Assembly: GCF_032926325.1 (NCBI RefSeq)
Contig: NZ_CP136709.1
Span: 1,401,501 to 1,465,500, forward strand
Direction: 5' to 3'
Source: Aestuariibaculum lutulentum
GTDB taxonomy: Bacteria; Bacteroidota; Bacteroidia; Flavobacteriales; Flavobacteriaceae
Length of the DNA: 64,000 bases
The notes under the pieces: generated by a model
Seen by the model: only the letters and a program-made list of their open reading frames with translations
Databases searched by the model: none
Told to the model about the DNA's origin: nothing
In this document: positions 1 to 9,057 of the stretch, piece after piece
Position numbering within the stretch: the first letter of the stretch is position 1
Layout of the letters: each line of letters starts with the position of its first letter
Translations under genes and position numbers: made by a program

Positions 1-1277
1 AAAGCACGTTTATCATCTAATTTTAAATAATTAATTGAAGAACTTTCTGAGCTTGGCATTACCTCTCCAGGATTCAAATTATAGGATATACCACTAACTC
101 CGAAATCCAGATTTATTTTATCATTTAAATAGTACTTTAAATCGTATTTAAGGTTGTAATTTTTAATATCGGCAATCCAATCTAACTCAATAAAATCAAG
201 GATAATTTGATAATCGTACTTGCTATAAATAAATGATAAATTAGAAAACAATTTATCATTAAAAATATGATTCCATCTAAGGTTTCCTGTCGCATTCCCA
301 TAGTTATTTTCAATAACCGTAGATAGATTAAACACATCACGACCAAAATATCCGGATAGATAAATTCGGTTATTATCGTTTATCTGATAATTGGTTTTTA
401 AGTTTAAATCGTAAAACGAAATTTTATCATCTTTTAAATCCTCTATAGCTTTCATTAATAAATGCGCATACGATGTTCTTCCGGCGATTAAAAACGATCC
501 TTTATCACCAAATACAGGACCTTCTGCAGCCAACCTACTTGATATAAGCCCAACACCTCCATTTAAGCTAAAATTCTTGCTGTTTCCATCCTTTTGACGC
601 ACATCTAATACAGATGACACACGTCCTCCAAAATTAGCCGGGATATCACCTTTATAAAGCTTTATATCTTTAATAGCATCGGCATTAAACACCGAAAAGA
701 AACCAAAAAAGTGAGATGTGTTATAAATAATAGCTTCATCAAGTAGCACCAAATTCTGATCGGCTGCACCTCCACGCACATTAAAACCGGAAGAACCTTC
801 TCCATTATTGGTAACTCCAGGAAGAGTTTGAATAGATTTCAAAACATCGACCTCACCCATAACTACAGGAATCTGTTTAATAGTACCGGCATTTAATTTA
901 GAAACACTCATTTGAGGTTTTTTAATAGCAATCTGCTCGGATTCCTCGGCTACAATTACAACTTCATTTAATGAGGTTGCCGATTCTTCAAGTTCAAAAT
1001 CTAAAGTTATATCAGCTGATAAACTAATAGATTTTGTAATAGTATTATACCCCAAATAGGAAACTAAAATTGTATAATCCCCTTTAGGGACTGTTAACGA
1101 ATAAAAACCATATTCATTGGTAATTGCACCGTTCGATGTGCCTTGCAAAAAGACTGTTGCTCCAATAATGGTTTCACCATTGGCTTTATCTTTTAAAACT
1201 CCCCGAATGGTATATTTATCCTGTGCCAGAATAACACAGCTAAATAACATACATAAGCTAAACACAACGTGTTTCAT
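1..1277 (-). CDS. TonB-dependent outer membrane receptor, C-terminus cut off by window edge
   Basis: The first 425 residues are visible; the beta-barrel end lies outside the window. A signal peptide (residues 1-19, ending ILAQ before D) is followed by a carboxypeptidase-regulatory-like domain (about 24-100, with GVLKDKANGETIIGATV) and a TonB plug domain (about 115-225, with IPVVMGEVDVLKSIQTLPGV and NVRGGAADQNLVLLDEA). The remainder is the start of the 22-strand barrel. Such receptors import large ligands (siderophores, oligosaccharides, peptides) across the outer membrane using TonB energy. No SusD partner is visible on the upstream side, so a classical polysaccharide locus is not supported from what is seen. 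The ATG at 1277 is chosen because it begins a clean signal peptide. The substrate cannot be told from the sequence. Confidence 0.9.
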   Translation of the reverse strand, partial: MKHVVFSLCMLFSCVILAQDKYTIRGVLKDKANGETIIGATVFLQGTSNGAITNEYGFYSLTVPKGDYTILVSYLGYNTITKSISLSADITLDFELEESATSLNEVVIVAEESEQIAIKKPQMSVSKLNAGTIKQIPVVMGEVDVLKSIQTLPGVTNNGEGSSGFNVRGGAADQNLVLLDEAIIYNTSHFFGFFSVFNADAIKDIKLYKGDIPANFGGRVSSVLDVRQKDGNSKNFSLNGGVGLISSRLAAEGPVFGDKGSFLIAGRTSYAHLLMKAIEDLKDDKISFYDLNLKTNYQINDNNRIYLSGYFGRDVFNLSTVIENNYGNATGNLRWNHIFNDKLFSNLSFIYSKYDYQIILDFIELDWIADIKNYNLKYDLKYYLNDKINLDFGVSGISYNLNPGEVMPSSESSSINYLKLDDKRA

Positions 1278-1319
1278 CAAAATTAATTTATTTTAAGGTT
1301 AAACGTTTTTATAATATTC

Positions 1320-1343
1320 GATTTTGAAAATAAATTCAAAATC
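1320..1343 (-). promoter_or_regulatory. Inverted repeat in the leader of the TonB receptor gene
   Basis: Nine-base perfect arms (GATTTTGAA at 1320-1328 and TTCAAAATC at 1335-1343) are separated by six bases. The repeat lies 43 bases upstream of the receptor start codon. It is not followed by a T-run toward the gene, so it looks more like an operator or leader stem than a terminator. The role is inferred only from position. Confidence 0.3.
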
Positions 1344-1440
1344 AATTTGGGTCAAAATAGTCTATTAAGACAACGAACAAGTCCTCAAATTGTTTCTATA
1401 AATTATATAAGAAATTTCTTATAATTAAAATAAAACTCAT

Positions 1441-1470
1441 AAAAAAAGCTCAGAAACTAAAAATCTGAGC
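1441..1470 (-). terminator. Intrinsic terminator of the OmpH-like gene
   Basis: On the minus strand a GCTCAG/CTGAGC stem (1465-1470 with 1448-1453) is followed directly by a run of seven T (1441-1447). It lies about 30 bases past the stop of the gene at 1499-2014. Confidence 0.75.
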
Positions 1471-1498
1471 CTAAAATTATAAAAAACTGAAACTTGTT

Positions 1499-2014
1499 TT
1501 ACTTTTTATATGCTTCGTTTAAAGCATCGGTAATTGTTTTTGTTAAATCGTCTTCTTCTACACCATACATTACAGTAGCGGCAGCCTCACTGGTTCCTAA
1601 AATATATGTATAACCATTATCTTTTCCATAATCTTTCACAAAAGCTTTAACGTGGTTAATAACAGAATCGATATCGGCTTGAAATGCTTGTTGCATCATT
1701 TGCTGTTCCACTTGCATTTGTTGCTGTAACTGTTGTTGCTTTTGTTGTAAACCAGCCATTAATTCTTGTGCCTTTGCCTGAGAAGATTTTTGAGCTTCAG
1801 CCTGCTTTGACTGAACTTCCATTTGAAACGCCTGACCTATACTATCTGCTTTTTTTCTAAAAGCAGCTTCTTTCTCTTCATATTTTGTTTCAACATCTTT
1901 TTTCTCCTGGTAATCATTAATCACCACTCCATTATCTACAAATCCAATTTTTGCCTGTTTCTGGCAAGATGTTAAAGCCACAGCTACTGCAGCAAGATAA
2001 AATACTTTCTTCAT
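1499..2014 (-). CDS. OmpH/Skp-like periplasmic chaperone, predicted lipoprotein
   Basis: 171 residues. The N-terminus carries a short signal peptide with a lipobox (ALTSC, Cys17), so the mature protein is probably lipid-anchored. Residues about 20-35 (KIGFVDNGVVINDY) match the start of the OmpH/Skp fold. Residues about 40-115 are Gln/Lys/Glu-rich and strongly coiled-coil, as in the tentacles of Skp, and the C-terminal part (YILGTSEAAATVMYGVEE) matches the family end. Skp-type chaperones hold unfolded outer membrane proteins in the periplasm. The gene is alone, with its own terminator and a -7 element (TACATTTG) 26 bases upstream of the start. The lipoprotein form is common in Bacteroidota; classical Skp is soluble. 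Confidence 0.85.
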   Translation of the reverse strand: MKKVFYLAAVAVALTSCQKQAKIGFVDNGVVINDYQEKKDVETKYEEKEAAFRKKADSIGQAFQMEVQSKQAEAQKSSQAKAQELMAGLQQKQQQLQQQMQVEQQMMQQAFQADIDSVINHVKAFVKDYGKDNGYTYILGTSEAAATVMYGVEEDDLTKTITDALNEAYKK

Positions 2015-2039
2015 GTTTTGTTCGTTAATTTAATAAAGC

Positions 2040-2047
2040 CAAATGTA
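2040..2047 (-). promoter_or_regulatory. Bacteroidota -7 promoter element for the OmpH-like gene
   Basis: TACATTTG on the minus strand matches TAnnTTTG and ends 26 bases before the ATG at 2014. No clear TTG is seen 17-23 bases upstream. Confidence 0.4.
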
Positions 2048-2237
2048 GTAAAGTAAAGTATAATTCGATATAAATTAAGTTTTATTTAAATGATAAATAA
2101 TTTTTATCTATAAAATATTCATCAATAAGAAACTCTTATTAAAAACCAGCCATTTTAAAGCGATTTAAGACACTTTTAAAAATCAGACTGGTATTTCATC
2201 ATTCAAACAAGACTAAAAAGCAAATACAGGCTTAAAT

Positions 2238-3104
2238 CTAATTTTTAACGTTTCTGAGAACATAAATTAAGGAAGAAGCCTCTTTTGAAGACATCGCTTT
2301 TACATTTGATCGTAAACCCACCAAAAATCCGTTTAGAAAATTCATCTTTCCGGTTTTGTACTTTTCAGAAAGCAGACTTACATAAAACGCATCAAACAAC
2401 ATCGGTTTTATTTTTACGACCTCCATAGCTACTGATGCAAATAATTTTGAAATAGAATCAGCATCAAAATGCCATAAGTGTCTCGGCACATCGAAAGCAG
2501 CCCAAAACGATTTATAATATTTGGCATCGTAACTTTTAAAATTCGGAACCGCAATTACCAAAGTGCCGTTTGGTTTTAAAAGTTTTTTAAAATTAGATAT
2601 CTGATCTTCTAAATCTGGTAAATGTTCAAGAACATGCCAAAGCGTAATAACATCAAAACTATAATTTTCAAATTTTGAAAGTTGATCGACGTCAAAAACC
2701 GAATCATGCGTTTTTTGATTTGCTACTCCCCTAGCCTCTTTATTTGGTTCAATACCAAAAACGGTCCAACCATTTTTTTGTACGGTTTGCAAAAAATCTC
2801 CGGTTCCGCATCCAATATCTAAAATGGTTTTAGATTCCGATGAAAAGGAATTTATTAATTGCAGTTTTTTATTTAAAGCATACGACCGAACAATATGATA
2901 TACTTTTTCAAAAGTATTTCGCTTCGCATCGGTATGCGAAATGTAATCTTCGCTTTTATAATAGTCGGGTAATTTTTCTAAACTGGGTTGTGGTGTGGTT
3001 TCTAAAAATCCAAAATCTGAATTTTTAATTAATCGAAATTCTTCTCCTGAAACGGAATGATCTTTTACATTTAAATACACTTTTGTTTCGTTTTCTTTTA
3101 CCAC
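2238..3104 (-). CDS. Class I SAM-dependent methyltransferase
   Basis: 288 residues. The SAM-binding motif I DIGCGTG is at 96-102, a second-strand acidic motif (GIEPN, 117-121) follows, and WHVLEHLPD at 156-164 is typical of the Methyltransf_23/11 group. An N-terminal extension of about 60 residues (with ETTPQPSLEKLPDYYKSEDY) resembles that of methyltransferases found beside cell-surface glycan genes, but there are no such neighbours here. The substrate cannot be assigned. It follows mnmG on the same strand after 108 bases that contain a parS-like palindrome, so co-transcription is uncertain. Confidence 0.85.
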   Translation of the reverse strand: MVKENETKVYLNVKDHSVSGEEFRLIKNSDFGFLETTPQPSLEKLPDYYKSEDYISHTDAKRNTFEKVYHIVRSYALNKKLQLINSFSSESKTILDIGCGTGDFLQTVQKNGWTVFGIEPNKEARGVANQKTHDSVFDVDQLSKFENYSFDVITLWHVLEHLPDLEDQISNFKKLLKPNGTLVIAVPNFKSYDAKYYKSFWAAFDVPRHLWHFDADSISKLFASVAMEVVKIKPMLFDAFYVSLLSEKYKTGKMNFLNGFLVGLRSNVKAMSSKEASSLIYVLRNVKN

Positions 3105-3184
3105 GAATGCACAACTATTTTTAAAAATTAAAATGAATTTTGTTCTTGAATTAATTTAAAATTGATTCATTTTTGAATAAAAAA

Positions 3185-3208
3185 TAAACGTTCCACGTGG
3201 AACGTTTA
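3185..3208. other. parS: parS-like centromere site, downstream of mnmG
   Basis: A 24-base perfect palindrome centred on GTTCCACGTGGAAC. Its core matches the chromosomal parS consensus bound by ParB (TGTTCCACGTGGAACA in Pseudomonas; B. subtilis has TGTTNCACGTGAAACA). It sits in the gap between mnmG and the methyltransferase gene. On the minus strand it is followed by a T-rich stretch, so it could also act as the mnmG terminator. ParB genes are not in the window. Confidence 0.75.
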
Positions 3209-3212
3209 ACAA

Positions 3213-5084
3213 TTATCTTCCCATATAAACCAATAAAACGGAAATATCGTTTGGAGAAACACCACTAATTCGTGATGCCTGCGACACTGTTCTTGGTTGA
3301 ATCTTTTTCAATTTTTCACGAGCTTCAAAACTCATCGATTTAATTTGAGAATAATCAAAATTCTCTGGAATCTTTACATATTCTAATCGACTTAATTTAT
3401 CAGCATTATTTTTTTCCTTAGCTATATATCCTGAATACTTAACCTGAATTTCGGCCTGCTCAATAATTTCAGCATCTAAATTATTTTCCTGAATATAATT
3501 TTCAACACTTTCAATTTTTCGCATATCACTCATCTCCACATTTGGTCTAGCGAATATTTTAAAAATCTTTCCAGACTGGTTTACCGGAGCTGAATCTTTA
3601 CTTTCAAGAATAGGATTTATTACTTCAGGTTTCACACTGGTTTCCTCAAAAAAAGAAACAAATTTTTCAGCCGCCTCATGTTTTTCTTCCATACGTTTTA
3701 AACGTTTTTCAGAAGCCAAACCTAATTCAAATCCTTTAGGTGTTAATCTTAAATCAGCATTATCCTGTCTAAGCAACGTACGATACTCTGCACGCGATGT
3801 AAACATACGATATGGCTCTTCGGTTCCTTTTGTAATTAAATCATCAATTAAAACACCTATATAAGCTTCATCTCTGTTAAGCATAAACGGGTCGCGCTCC
3901 TGAACTTTTAAGCTTGCATTTATACCTGCCATTAATCCTTGTGAAGCCGCTTCTTCATAACCAGTTGTTCCATTAATCTGACCAGCAAAATAAAGTCCAT
4001 TAATTAGTTTGGTTTCTAAAGTATGCTTTAACTGTGTTGGCGGAAAATAATCGTATTCGATAGCATAACCAGGTCTAAAGAATTTTACATTTTCAAAACC
4101 AGCAACCGCACGCAATGCTTTAAATTGAACATCTTCTGGAAGCGAAGTTGAAAATCCATTTACATACACTTCACATGTATTCCATCCTTCCGGTTCGATA
4201 AATAATTGATGACGGTCTTTATCAGCAAAACGATTAATTTTATCTTCAATAGAAGGACAATAACGCGGGCCTAAACTTTTGATTCTACCATTAAACATTG
4301 GCGATCTATCGAAGCCTTCTCGAAGTAAATCATGAACCAACTCACTGGTGTAAGTCATATGACAAGAACGCTGTTTTGTTAACGGTTTTGTGACGTCTAA
4401 ATAAGAAAACTTTTCAGGGTTTTCATCTCCTGGTTGCTCAGTCATTTTAGAATAATCTAAAGAACGGCCATCCACACGAGGAGGTGTTCCTGTTTTCATC
4501 CTTCCAGACTCAAAACCTAAATCAACCAACTGTTCTGTAATTCCCGTCGCAGCCTTTTCACCTGCTCTACCTCCACCAAAATTTTTATCACCAATATGAA
4601 TTAAACCATTCAAGAACGTTCCGTTAGTTAAAACAACCGACTTACCTTTTATCTCAACACCAAGTGAAGTTTTAATACCGACAACCTGATCACCTTCTAT
4701 CAATAAACCGGAAACCATTTCCTGGTAAAAATCTAAATTAGGAGTCCCTTCTAAAAGCATGCGCCAGTCTTCAGCGAAACGCATACGATCACTCTGCACC
4801 CTCGGACTCCACATAGCAGGCCCCTTAGATTTATTAAGCATTTTAAATTGAATAGCAGAGGTATCAGAAACAATTCCACTATACCCACCAAGTGCATCAA
4901 TCTCACGTACAATTTGCCCCTTAGCAATACCTCCCATAGCAGGATTACAAGACATCTGTGCGATGTTTTGCAGGTTCATTGTAACAAGTAATGTTTTACT
5001 TCCCATGTTGGCCGCTGCCGCCGCAGCTTCGCTACCAGCATGACCAGCACCAACAACTATAACATCATATACATCACTAAACAT
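3213..5084 (-). CDS. mnmG: tRNA uridine-5-carboxymethylaminomethyl modification enzyme MnmG (GidA)
   Basis: MnmG with MnmE installs the (carboxymethyl)aminomethyl group at U34 of certain tRNAs, using FAD. The FAD-binding motif VVGAGHAGSEAA lies close to the N-terminus and is followed by the family signature SCNPAMGGIAKGQIVREIDA. Further signatures are GYAIEYDYFPP and the C-terminal tRNA-binding domain (ARISGVSPNDISVLL). With the start at 5084 (MFSDVYDVIVVGAG) the protein has 623 residues, the normal family length. An in-frame ATG at 5126 would add 14 residues read through the parS-like palindrome and lacks conservation, so it is not used. A promoter lies at 5145-5177, so the palindrome is in the 5' leader. 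mnmG is near the origin in many bacteria. Confidence 0.97.
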   Translation of the reverse strand: MFSDVYDVIVVGAGHAGSEAAAAAANMGSKTLLVTMNLQNIAQMSCNPAMGGIAKGQIVREIDALGGYSGIVSDTSAIQFKMLNKSKGPAMWSPRVQSDRMRFAEDWRMLLEGTPNLDFYQEMVSGLLIEGDQVVGIKTSLGVEIKGKSVVLTNGTFLNGLIHIGDKNFGGGRAGEKAATGITEQLVDLGFESGRMKTGTPPRVDGRSLDYSKMTEQPGDENPEKFSYLDVTKPLTKQRSCHMTYTSELVHDLLREGFDRSPMFNGRIKSLGPRYCPSIEDKINRFADKDRHQLFIEPEGWNTCEVYVNGFSTSLPEDVQFKALRAVAGFENVKFFRPGYAIEYDYFPPTQLKHTLETKLINGLYFAGQINGTTGYEEAASQGLMAGINASLKVQERDPFMLNRDEAYIGVLIDDLITKGTEEPYRMFTSRAEYRTLLRQDNADLRLTPKGFELGLASEKRLKRMEEKHEAAEKFVSFFEETSVKPEVINPILESKDSAPVNQSGKIFKIFARPNVEMSDMRKIESVENYIQENNLDAEIIEQAEIQVKYSGYIAKEKNNADKLSRLEYVKIPENFDYSQIKSMSFEAREKLKKIQPRTVSQASRISGVSPNDISVLLVYMGR

Positions 5085-5102
5085 AACTTTACTTTTTAAG
5101 AC

Positions 5103-5118
5103 TGTTCCACGTGGAACA
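5103..5118. other. parS: parS-like centromere site, in the mnmG leader
   Basis: TGTTCCACGTGGAACA, a perfect 16-base palindrome identical to the consensus parS of Pseudomonas-type ParB. It lies between the mnmG promoter and its start codon, 19 bases upstream of the ATG at 5084. It is the second copy within 2 kb. Confidence 0.8.
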
Positions 5119-5144
5119 CTAGACAATTTTTAATTTTGAGTTTG

Positions 5145-5177
5145 CAAATATACGTTGATTTCGTGAATATTAATCAA
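5145..5177 (-). promoter_or_regulatory. Promoter of mnmG
   Basis: On the minus strand TTG (5175-5177), 22 bases, then TATATTTG (5145-5152). This matches the Bacteroidota -33/-7 pattern. The start point would be near 5138, so the transcript carries the parS-like palindrome in its leader. The -33 element overlaps the last codons of ybeY. Confidence 0.55.
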
Positions 5178-5580
5178 GTTGATTAATATAGAAATCTTCT
5201 TTCTCCCTCATTAGAACCTCTTCTGTTTCAGACTTATCTTTATACCCACAATAATGTAATACGCCATGGACAATTACCCGTTGTAATTCCTTATTAAATT
5301 CAACATTAAAATCCTTAGCATTATCTGCTACGCGCTCCACAGAAATAAAAATGTCTCCCTGTATCAACTTACCAACAGTATAATCAAAACTAATGATATC
5401 AGTTAACGTATCATGATTAAGAAATTCAACATTCAATTTATGAAGGTAGTCATCATCACAAAAGACATAATTAATTTCTTCCAGCTTATAGCCTTCACTT
5501 GAAATAACACCAGTAATCCAGGTAGCTAATTCTTCTTCATTGTCTAAATTGAAATCGGTTTCGTAATTGAAATTAATCAT
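5170..5580 (-). CDS. ybeY: Endoribonuclease YbeY, 16S rRNA maturation and ribosome quality control
   Basis: 136 residues, the usual length. The UPF0054 zinc motif is HGVLHYCGYKDKSE: His105 and His109 are in place, but the third ligand position, normally His in HGxLHxxGYDH, is Asp115. From memory this variant is common in Bacteroidota homologues, so the enzyme need not be inactive. The N-terminal half has NYVFCDD and DIISFDY, matching the family's substrate groove strands. The gene overlaps the 3' end of the DUF4175 gene by 8 bases and is probably translated in coupling with it. The mnmG promoter lies in its last codons. Confidence 0.93.
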   Translation of the reverse strand: MINFNYETDFNLDNEEELATWITGVISSEGYKLEEINYVFCDDDYLHKLNVEFLNHDTLTDIISFDYTVGKLIQGDIFISVERVADNAKDFNVEFNKELQRVIVHGVLHYCGYKDKSETEEVLMREKEDFYINQLD

Positions 5581-8500
5581 TGCTTTGCTTAAAATAAACT
5601 TGAACTTTCTTTTTATAATCCGGCTGCAAAGGTAGTGTTTGTTTATTCAATATTTCAGTAGTATTAAAATATTGCTTTGCATTTGGTAATTGATTGTTAG
5701 ACGTATTATTAAATGTGTTATTATTTGTTTCAGATTCACGCTTGTTATCCTCTCCTTGCTGAAAGGTAGCATTGTCCAACTTTAATAATTGATGCTTCAA
5801 ATTCATCATCTTTTGAAGGGTTTGATTTGTGAATCCCTTGTTTAATAATTCCATTTCTATCTGCTCCATAGAACGTATCAAACGATCTGAATTGGCATTG
5901 CTCCCCTCTTTGGAAATACGCTCCTCAAGCGCATTTCTAAGCTCTTGTTGGCGCTGATAAATCTCATACAATAATCCGTTAAGCTCCTCAGAATCCCCCT
6001 CTCCATTTTCATTCATTTCCCCTTCTTCACCTGACTTACCATCTTTACCTTCATTGTCTCCTTGACTCTTCTTCTCCTCTCCTTGTCCTTCTTCATCTTT
6101 TGGTTGACCTTCTTCACTTTGTTTCATCCCCTCCTGCATCATTTCATTTAACTGCTCCTGACTCATAATAATATCAGGCAACTGCATATCCCCTTGACCA
6201 CTTGAACTTTGCGACATATTCAACTGCTCTTCCATATTGTCAAGAACCGAACTTAAAAAATTGGCTAAATTATTCGCGGCGGTAACTGTGAACTGCTGAT
6301 TAGAAATACCCTGATAAACCTGCCCCTCAGCAAAATAATTTAGAGCTTTATCAACGTTATAATATACTTCCGTAATCTCCTTATTTACCTGCTCAGATAA
6401 CTTAGGTTGACGTAACGACAAAGCGAATAAGCTATCATCGATATGCTCAAAATGCTCTCTTAAATTGTTTTGATTCTTTAAATACCCAGCATACTTACTA
6501 TGTCCTTCCTCTATGCCTTTGAACTGATTCATTAACGCTTCTTCATCAAATGAAAACAACACCAAATTATCCAAAATCTGACGTAACATATCAACGTCTT
6601 CCTGCATTTGTTCACCCCCACCGGCTTGCATTGAAGACTGCATTTGATCACTCATTTTTTTCATTTTCTCAGCAGCCCTTTTTTGACTCTTTTGAGCGTT
6701 CTGCATGTTTTCATTTTGTTTTGAATCCTTCGACTGCTGATCAGAATTTTGCAGCTCCTGATCTTGATCTAAAGACTTGGAAGCATTTTTCTGTTCCTTC
6801 TTAATTTCATTTTCCTCAAGTTTATCCTGCGGCACATCAATAGGCTTTTTTAACCCTTTACTTTCCTTTTGTAAATTTTCTAATTCTTCCGTGAATTTTT
6901 GAAATTCCTTATTGAGAGCATCCTGATTTTCCTTTGTATTTTCTTCACGTTCTTGTTTAGAAAGATCATCTTGCTTAATGGCCATTTGCATTAAATCATC
7001 TTTCAACTTATCAAGCTTTTGTTGCACATAAAAACGTTTAGTCAATTCAAGCAACTGCTCTAAACTTCGTTTTTTATTTTTGTTTTGTTTCGCTAATTCT
7101 TCAAGACGATTTGCCAATTGCTCTTTGGTAATTTTGTCTTTAAATTTCTCTAATTCTTCAAGCAATTCTTCATCCTGTTTTAACTTCTCTTCATTTTCAT
7201 CAAGACGTTTTTTTAAATCTTCATTAAACGGGTCATCCTTTTTATCCTGAGGAAAATTTTCAATATTATCTTTAAATTTTTTATTGAAATTTTTCATCAA
7301 TTCATCTTGTTGTTTTTGACGTTCCAGAAAAGACTCCAATTTCTTTTTATCATTAAAATTTAAAGTCTCCTTTTCTTTTTGAGTATTGGATAATTGCTCC
7401 AGTTGCTTTTCCTGTTCCTCAAAATTCTTTAGAGATTTATTTAAATCTTTAATGGTTTCCTTCTGTTCCTGAAGATTTTTTTGTTTTTCCTCCTCAACAG
7501 TACGCTTTCTATAACTAAACGTATTGGATTTAACAGTTTTATAATGGTTAACTACATCATTATCATACACTTGAAAAAACAACTCATAAGCTACACCATC
7601 CTGAATATCAACATTATACGGAAACGATGTAATAAATTCATCATAATTTGAATTAGAAACATTCATTTCTAAAGTTTTCAAATTTGAAGCATCATCAGCC
7701 GGATAATAAACCATTTGCAATTTGCTAAATCCGTAATCATCGCTAACCTGACCATAAAAATATAAGGTTTGTAAATCCAAACTATCTGTTTGCATTTTAA
7801 CATTCAACTCAGGATAGGCATCCTTAATAACATCAATATTAAAACCTAAATTTTCATAGTTTGATAACTGAGTATTACTAGTACTTAAACTATAATTAAA
7901 ATCATTAAAAACCTGCTTCGAAGTTTCAAATTCACCATCGGTATTTTCCGCAAACAAAATGGTATCTTTAGAATACAAATGAACCTGTGAGGTTGATTTC
8001 GTTTTCAATTTCCAGCTTACTTTGGTCCCTTCAGGCACAACGGCATTTCCTGTACTTCTTAAAATTTCATCCTCTTTATTAGTATACACCGGATAATCTA
8101 ACACCATTTGAAAATCTAATAAGGAAGGCACCTCAATAAGCTTCAATAGGTAAGGTTTAGATTCAACATTATTAGCTTGTAATTGAAACGAAATTTGTTC
8201 TTTCGGTTTAGTAAAAATATACTCAAACTCCCCTACTCCAGTTTGCTGCAAATAATAAGTTTCATCATTGTAAGTGATTTGAACATTCTCTGGTGTTAGA
8301 CTTCCAGATGTTCTAACAAGCAATTTAAAATCCTTATCTTCCAAAGCATTTAAATCATCATTAATTACAAAAAACTGAAATGGCGCAGGTGGTTCATAAG
8401 CAGTTTTATAATGCACCACTCGTTTGTAGCTATCACTAAACCAATTAAAATTTCCAGTAAAGAAAACAGCCAATAAAATTAAAACAGGAATAGCTGCGTA

Positions 8501-8962
8501 TTTTAAATACTTAATATTAGCCTTAAAATTAATAGCTAACTTAAAAGGTATTGGTGAAAGCTCAACAGACTTCTGTTCTATACTTGCTAAGAGTAAATCA
8601 CTCTTATAGGAATTTTTATTTAGCTGAAGTACATTTAATAACTTATCATTAACTTCTGGAAAATGTTCTCCTATAATTCTTGATGCCTGCTCATAGTTAA
8701 TACCTTTTTGAAGTTTTACAAGCTTCGACAAAGGCCAGACAATAAACTTAATCAACAAACCTATCTCAACAAATACAAACAACCAAAACAAAATAGTTCG
8801 TGCTGTGGTGTTTAACCATAACATATATTCCACCAATAAAGTTCCTAAAAAATAGAGTAATCCAATGGCAAAAAACAAGATGGCGCCTTTTAGTAATTCG
8901 TTATAATAATAACGTTTTATAAACCCTTCAAGCTTTAATTGTATGTTGTTAAAATTCGTCAC
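5573..8962 (-). CDS. DUF4175 family membrane protein with long coiled coil
   Basis: 1129 residues. Three membrane segments lie near the N-terminus (about 27-50, 56-77 and 153-171). A predicted extracytoplasmic beta-rich region follows (about 190-480). A very long Lys/Glu/Gln-rich coiled-coil region covers about 490-800, and a second Met/Gln/Glu-rich region about 900-1010 runs into a low-complexity Asn/Thr tail. This architecture is the DUF4175 family of Bacteroidota and Proteobacteria, whose function is not established. The gene overlaps ybeY and faces gltX divergently. It is presumably an envelope protein with a large stalk or scaffold outside the membrane, which is inference only. Confidence 0.85.
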   Translation of the reverse strand: MTNFNNIQLKLEGFIKRYYYNELLKGAILFFAIGLLYFLGTLLVEYMLWLNTTARTILFWLFVFVEIGLLIKFIVWPLSKLVKLQKGINYEQASRIIGEHFPEVNDKLLNVLQLNKNSYKSDLLLASIEQKSVELSPIPFKLAINFKANIKYLKYAAIPVLILLAVFFTGNFNWFSDSYKRVVHYKTAYEPPAPFQFFVINDDLNALEDKDFKLLVRTSGSLTPENVQITYNDETYYLQQTGVGEFEYIFTKPKEQISFQLQANNVESKPYLLKLIEVPSLLDFQMVLDYPVYTNKEDEILRSTGNAVVPEGTKVSWKLKTKSTSQVHLYSKDTILFAENTDGEFETSKQVFNDFNYSLSTSNTQLSNYENLGFNIDVIKDAYPELNVKMQTDSLDLQTLYFYGQVSDDYGFSKLQMVYYPADDASNLKTLEMNVSNSNYDEFITSFPYNVDIQDGVAYELFFQVYDNDVVNHYKTVKSNTFSYRKRTVEEEKQKNLQEQKETIKDLNKSLKNFEEQEKQLEQLSNTQKEKETLNFNDKKKLESFLERQKQQDELMKNFNKKFKDNIENFPQDKKDDPFNEDLKKRLDENEEKLKQDEELLEELEKFKDKITKEQLANRLEELAKQNKNKKRSLEQLLELTKRFYVQQKLDKLKDDLMQMAIKQDDLSKQEREENTKENQDALNKEFQKFTEELENLQKESKGLKKPIDVPQDKLEENEIKKEQKNASKSLDQDQELQNSDQQSKDSKQNENMQNAQKSQKRAAEKMKKMSDQMQSSMQAGGGEQMQEDVDMLRQILDNLVLFSFDEEALMNQFKGIEEGHSKYAGYLKNQNNLREHFEHIDDSLFALSLRQPKLSEQVNKEITEVYYNVDKALNYFAEGQVYQGISNQQFTVTAANNLANFLSSVLDNMEEQLNMSQSSSGQGDMQLPDIIMSQEQLNEMMQEGMKQSEEGQPKDEEGQGEEKKSQGDNEGKDGKSGEEGEMNENGEGDSEELNGLLYEIYQRQQELRNALEERISKEGSNANSDRLIRSMEQIEMELLNKGFTNQTLQKMMNLKHQLLKLDNATFQQGEDNKRESETNNNTFNNTSNNQLPNAKQYFNTTEILNKQTLPLQPDYKKKVQVYFKQSND

Positions 8963-9032
8963 AGTTATTGGCTTTATAACCTATAAATCTACAATTTTAT
9001 TTTTTAGAGTGTCTATAATAATGTGTTAATTG

Positions 9033-9040
9033 TATCTTTG
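9033..9040 (+). promoter_or_regulatory. -7 promoter element of gltX
   Basis: TATCTTTG matches TAnnTTTG and ends 17 bases before the ATG at 9058, giving a leader of only about 12 bases. No convincing TTG at the right distance. Confidence 0.45.
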
Positions 9041-9057
9041 CAGCAAATTTTTCAAAC

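Noticed and set aside
5085..5126. Longer mnmG start at ATG 5126
   Set aside because: It would be translated through the parS palindrome; the 14 extra residues do not match MnmG family N-termini, whereas MFSDVYDVIVVGAG at 5084 does.
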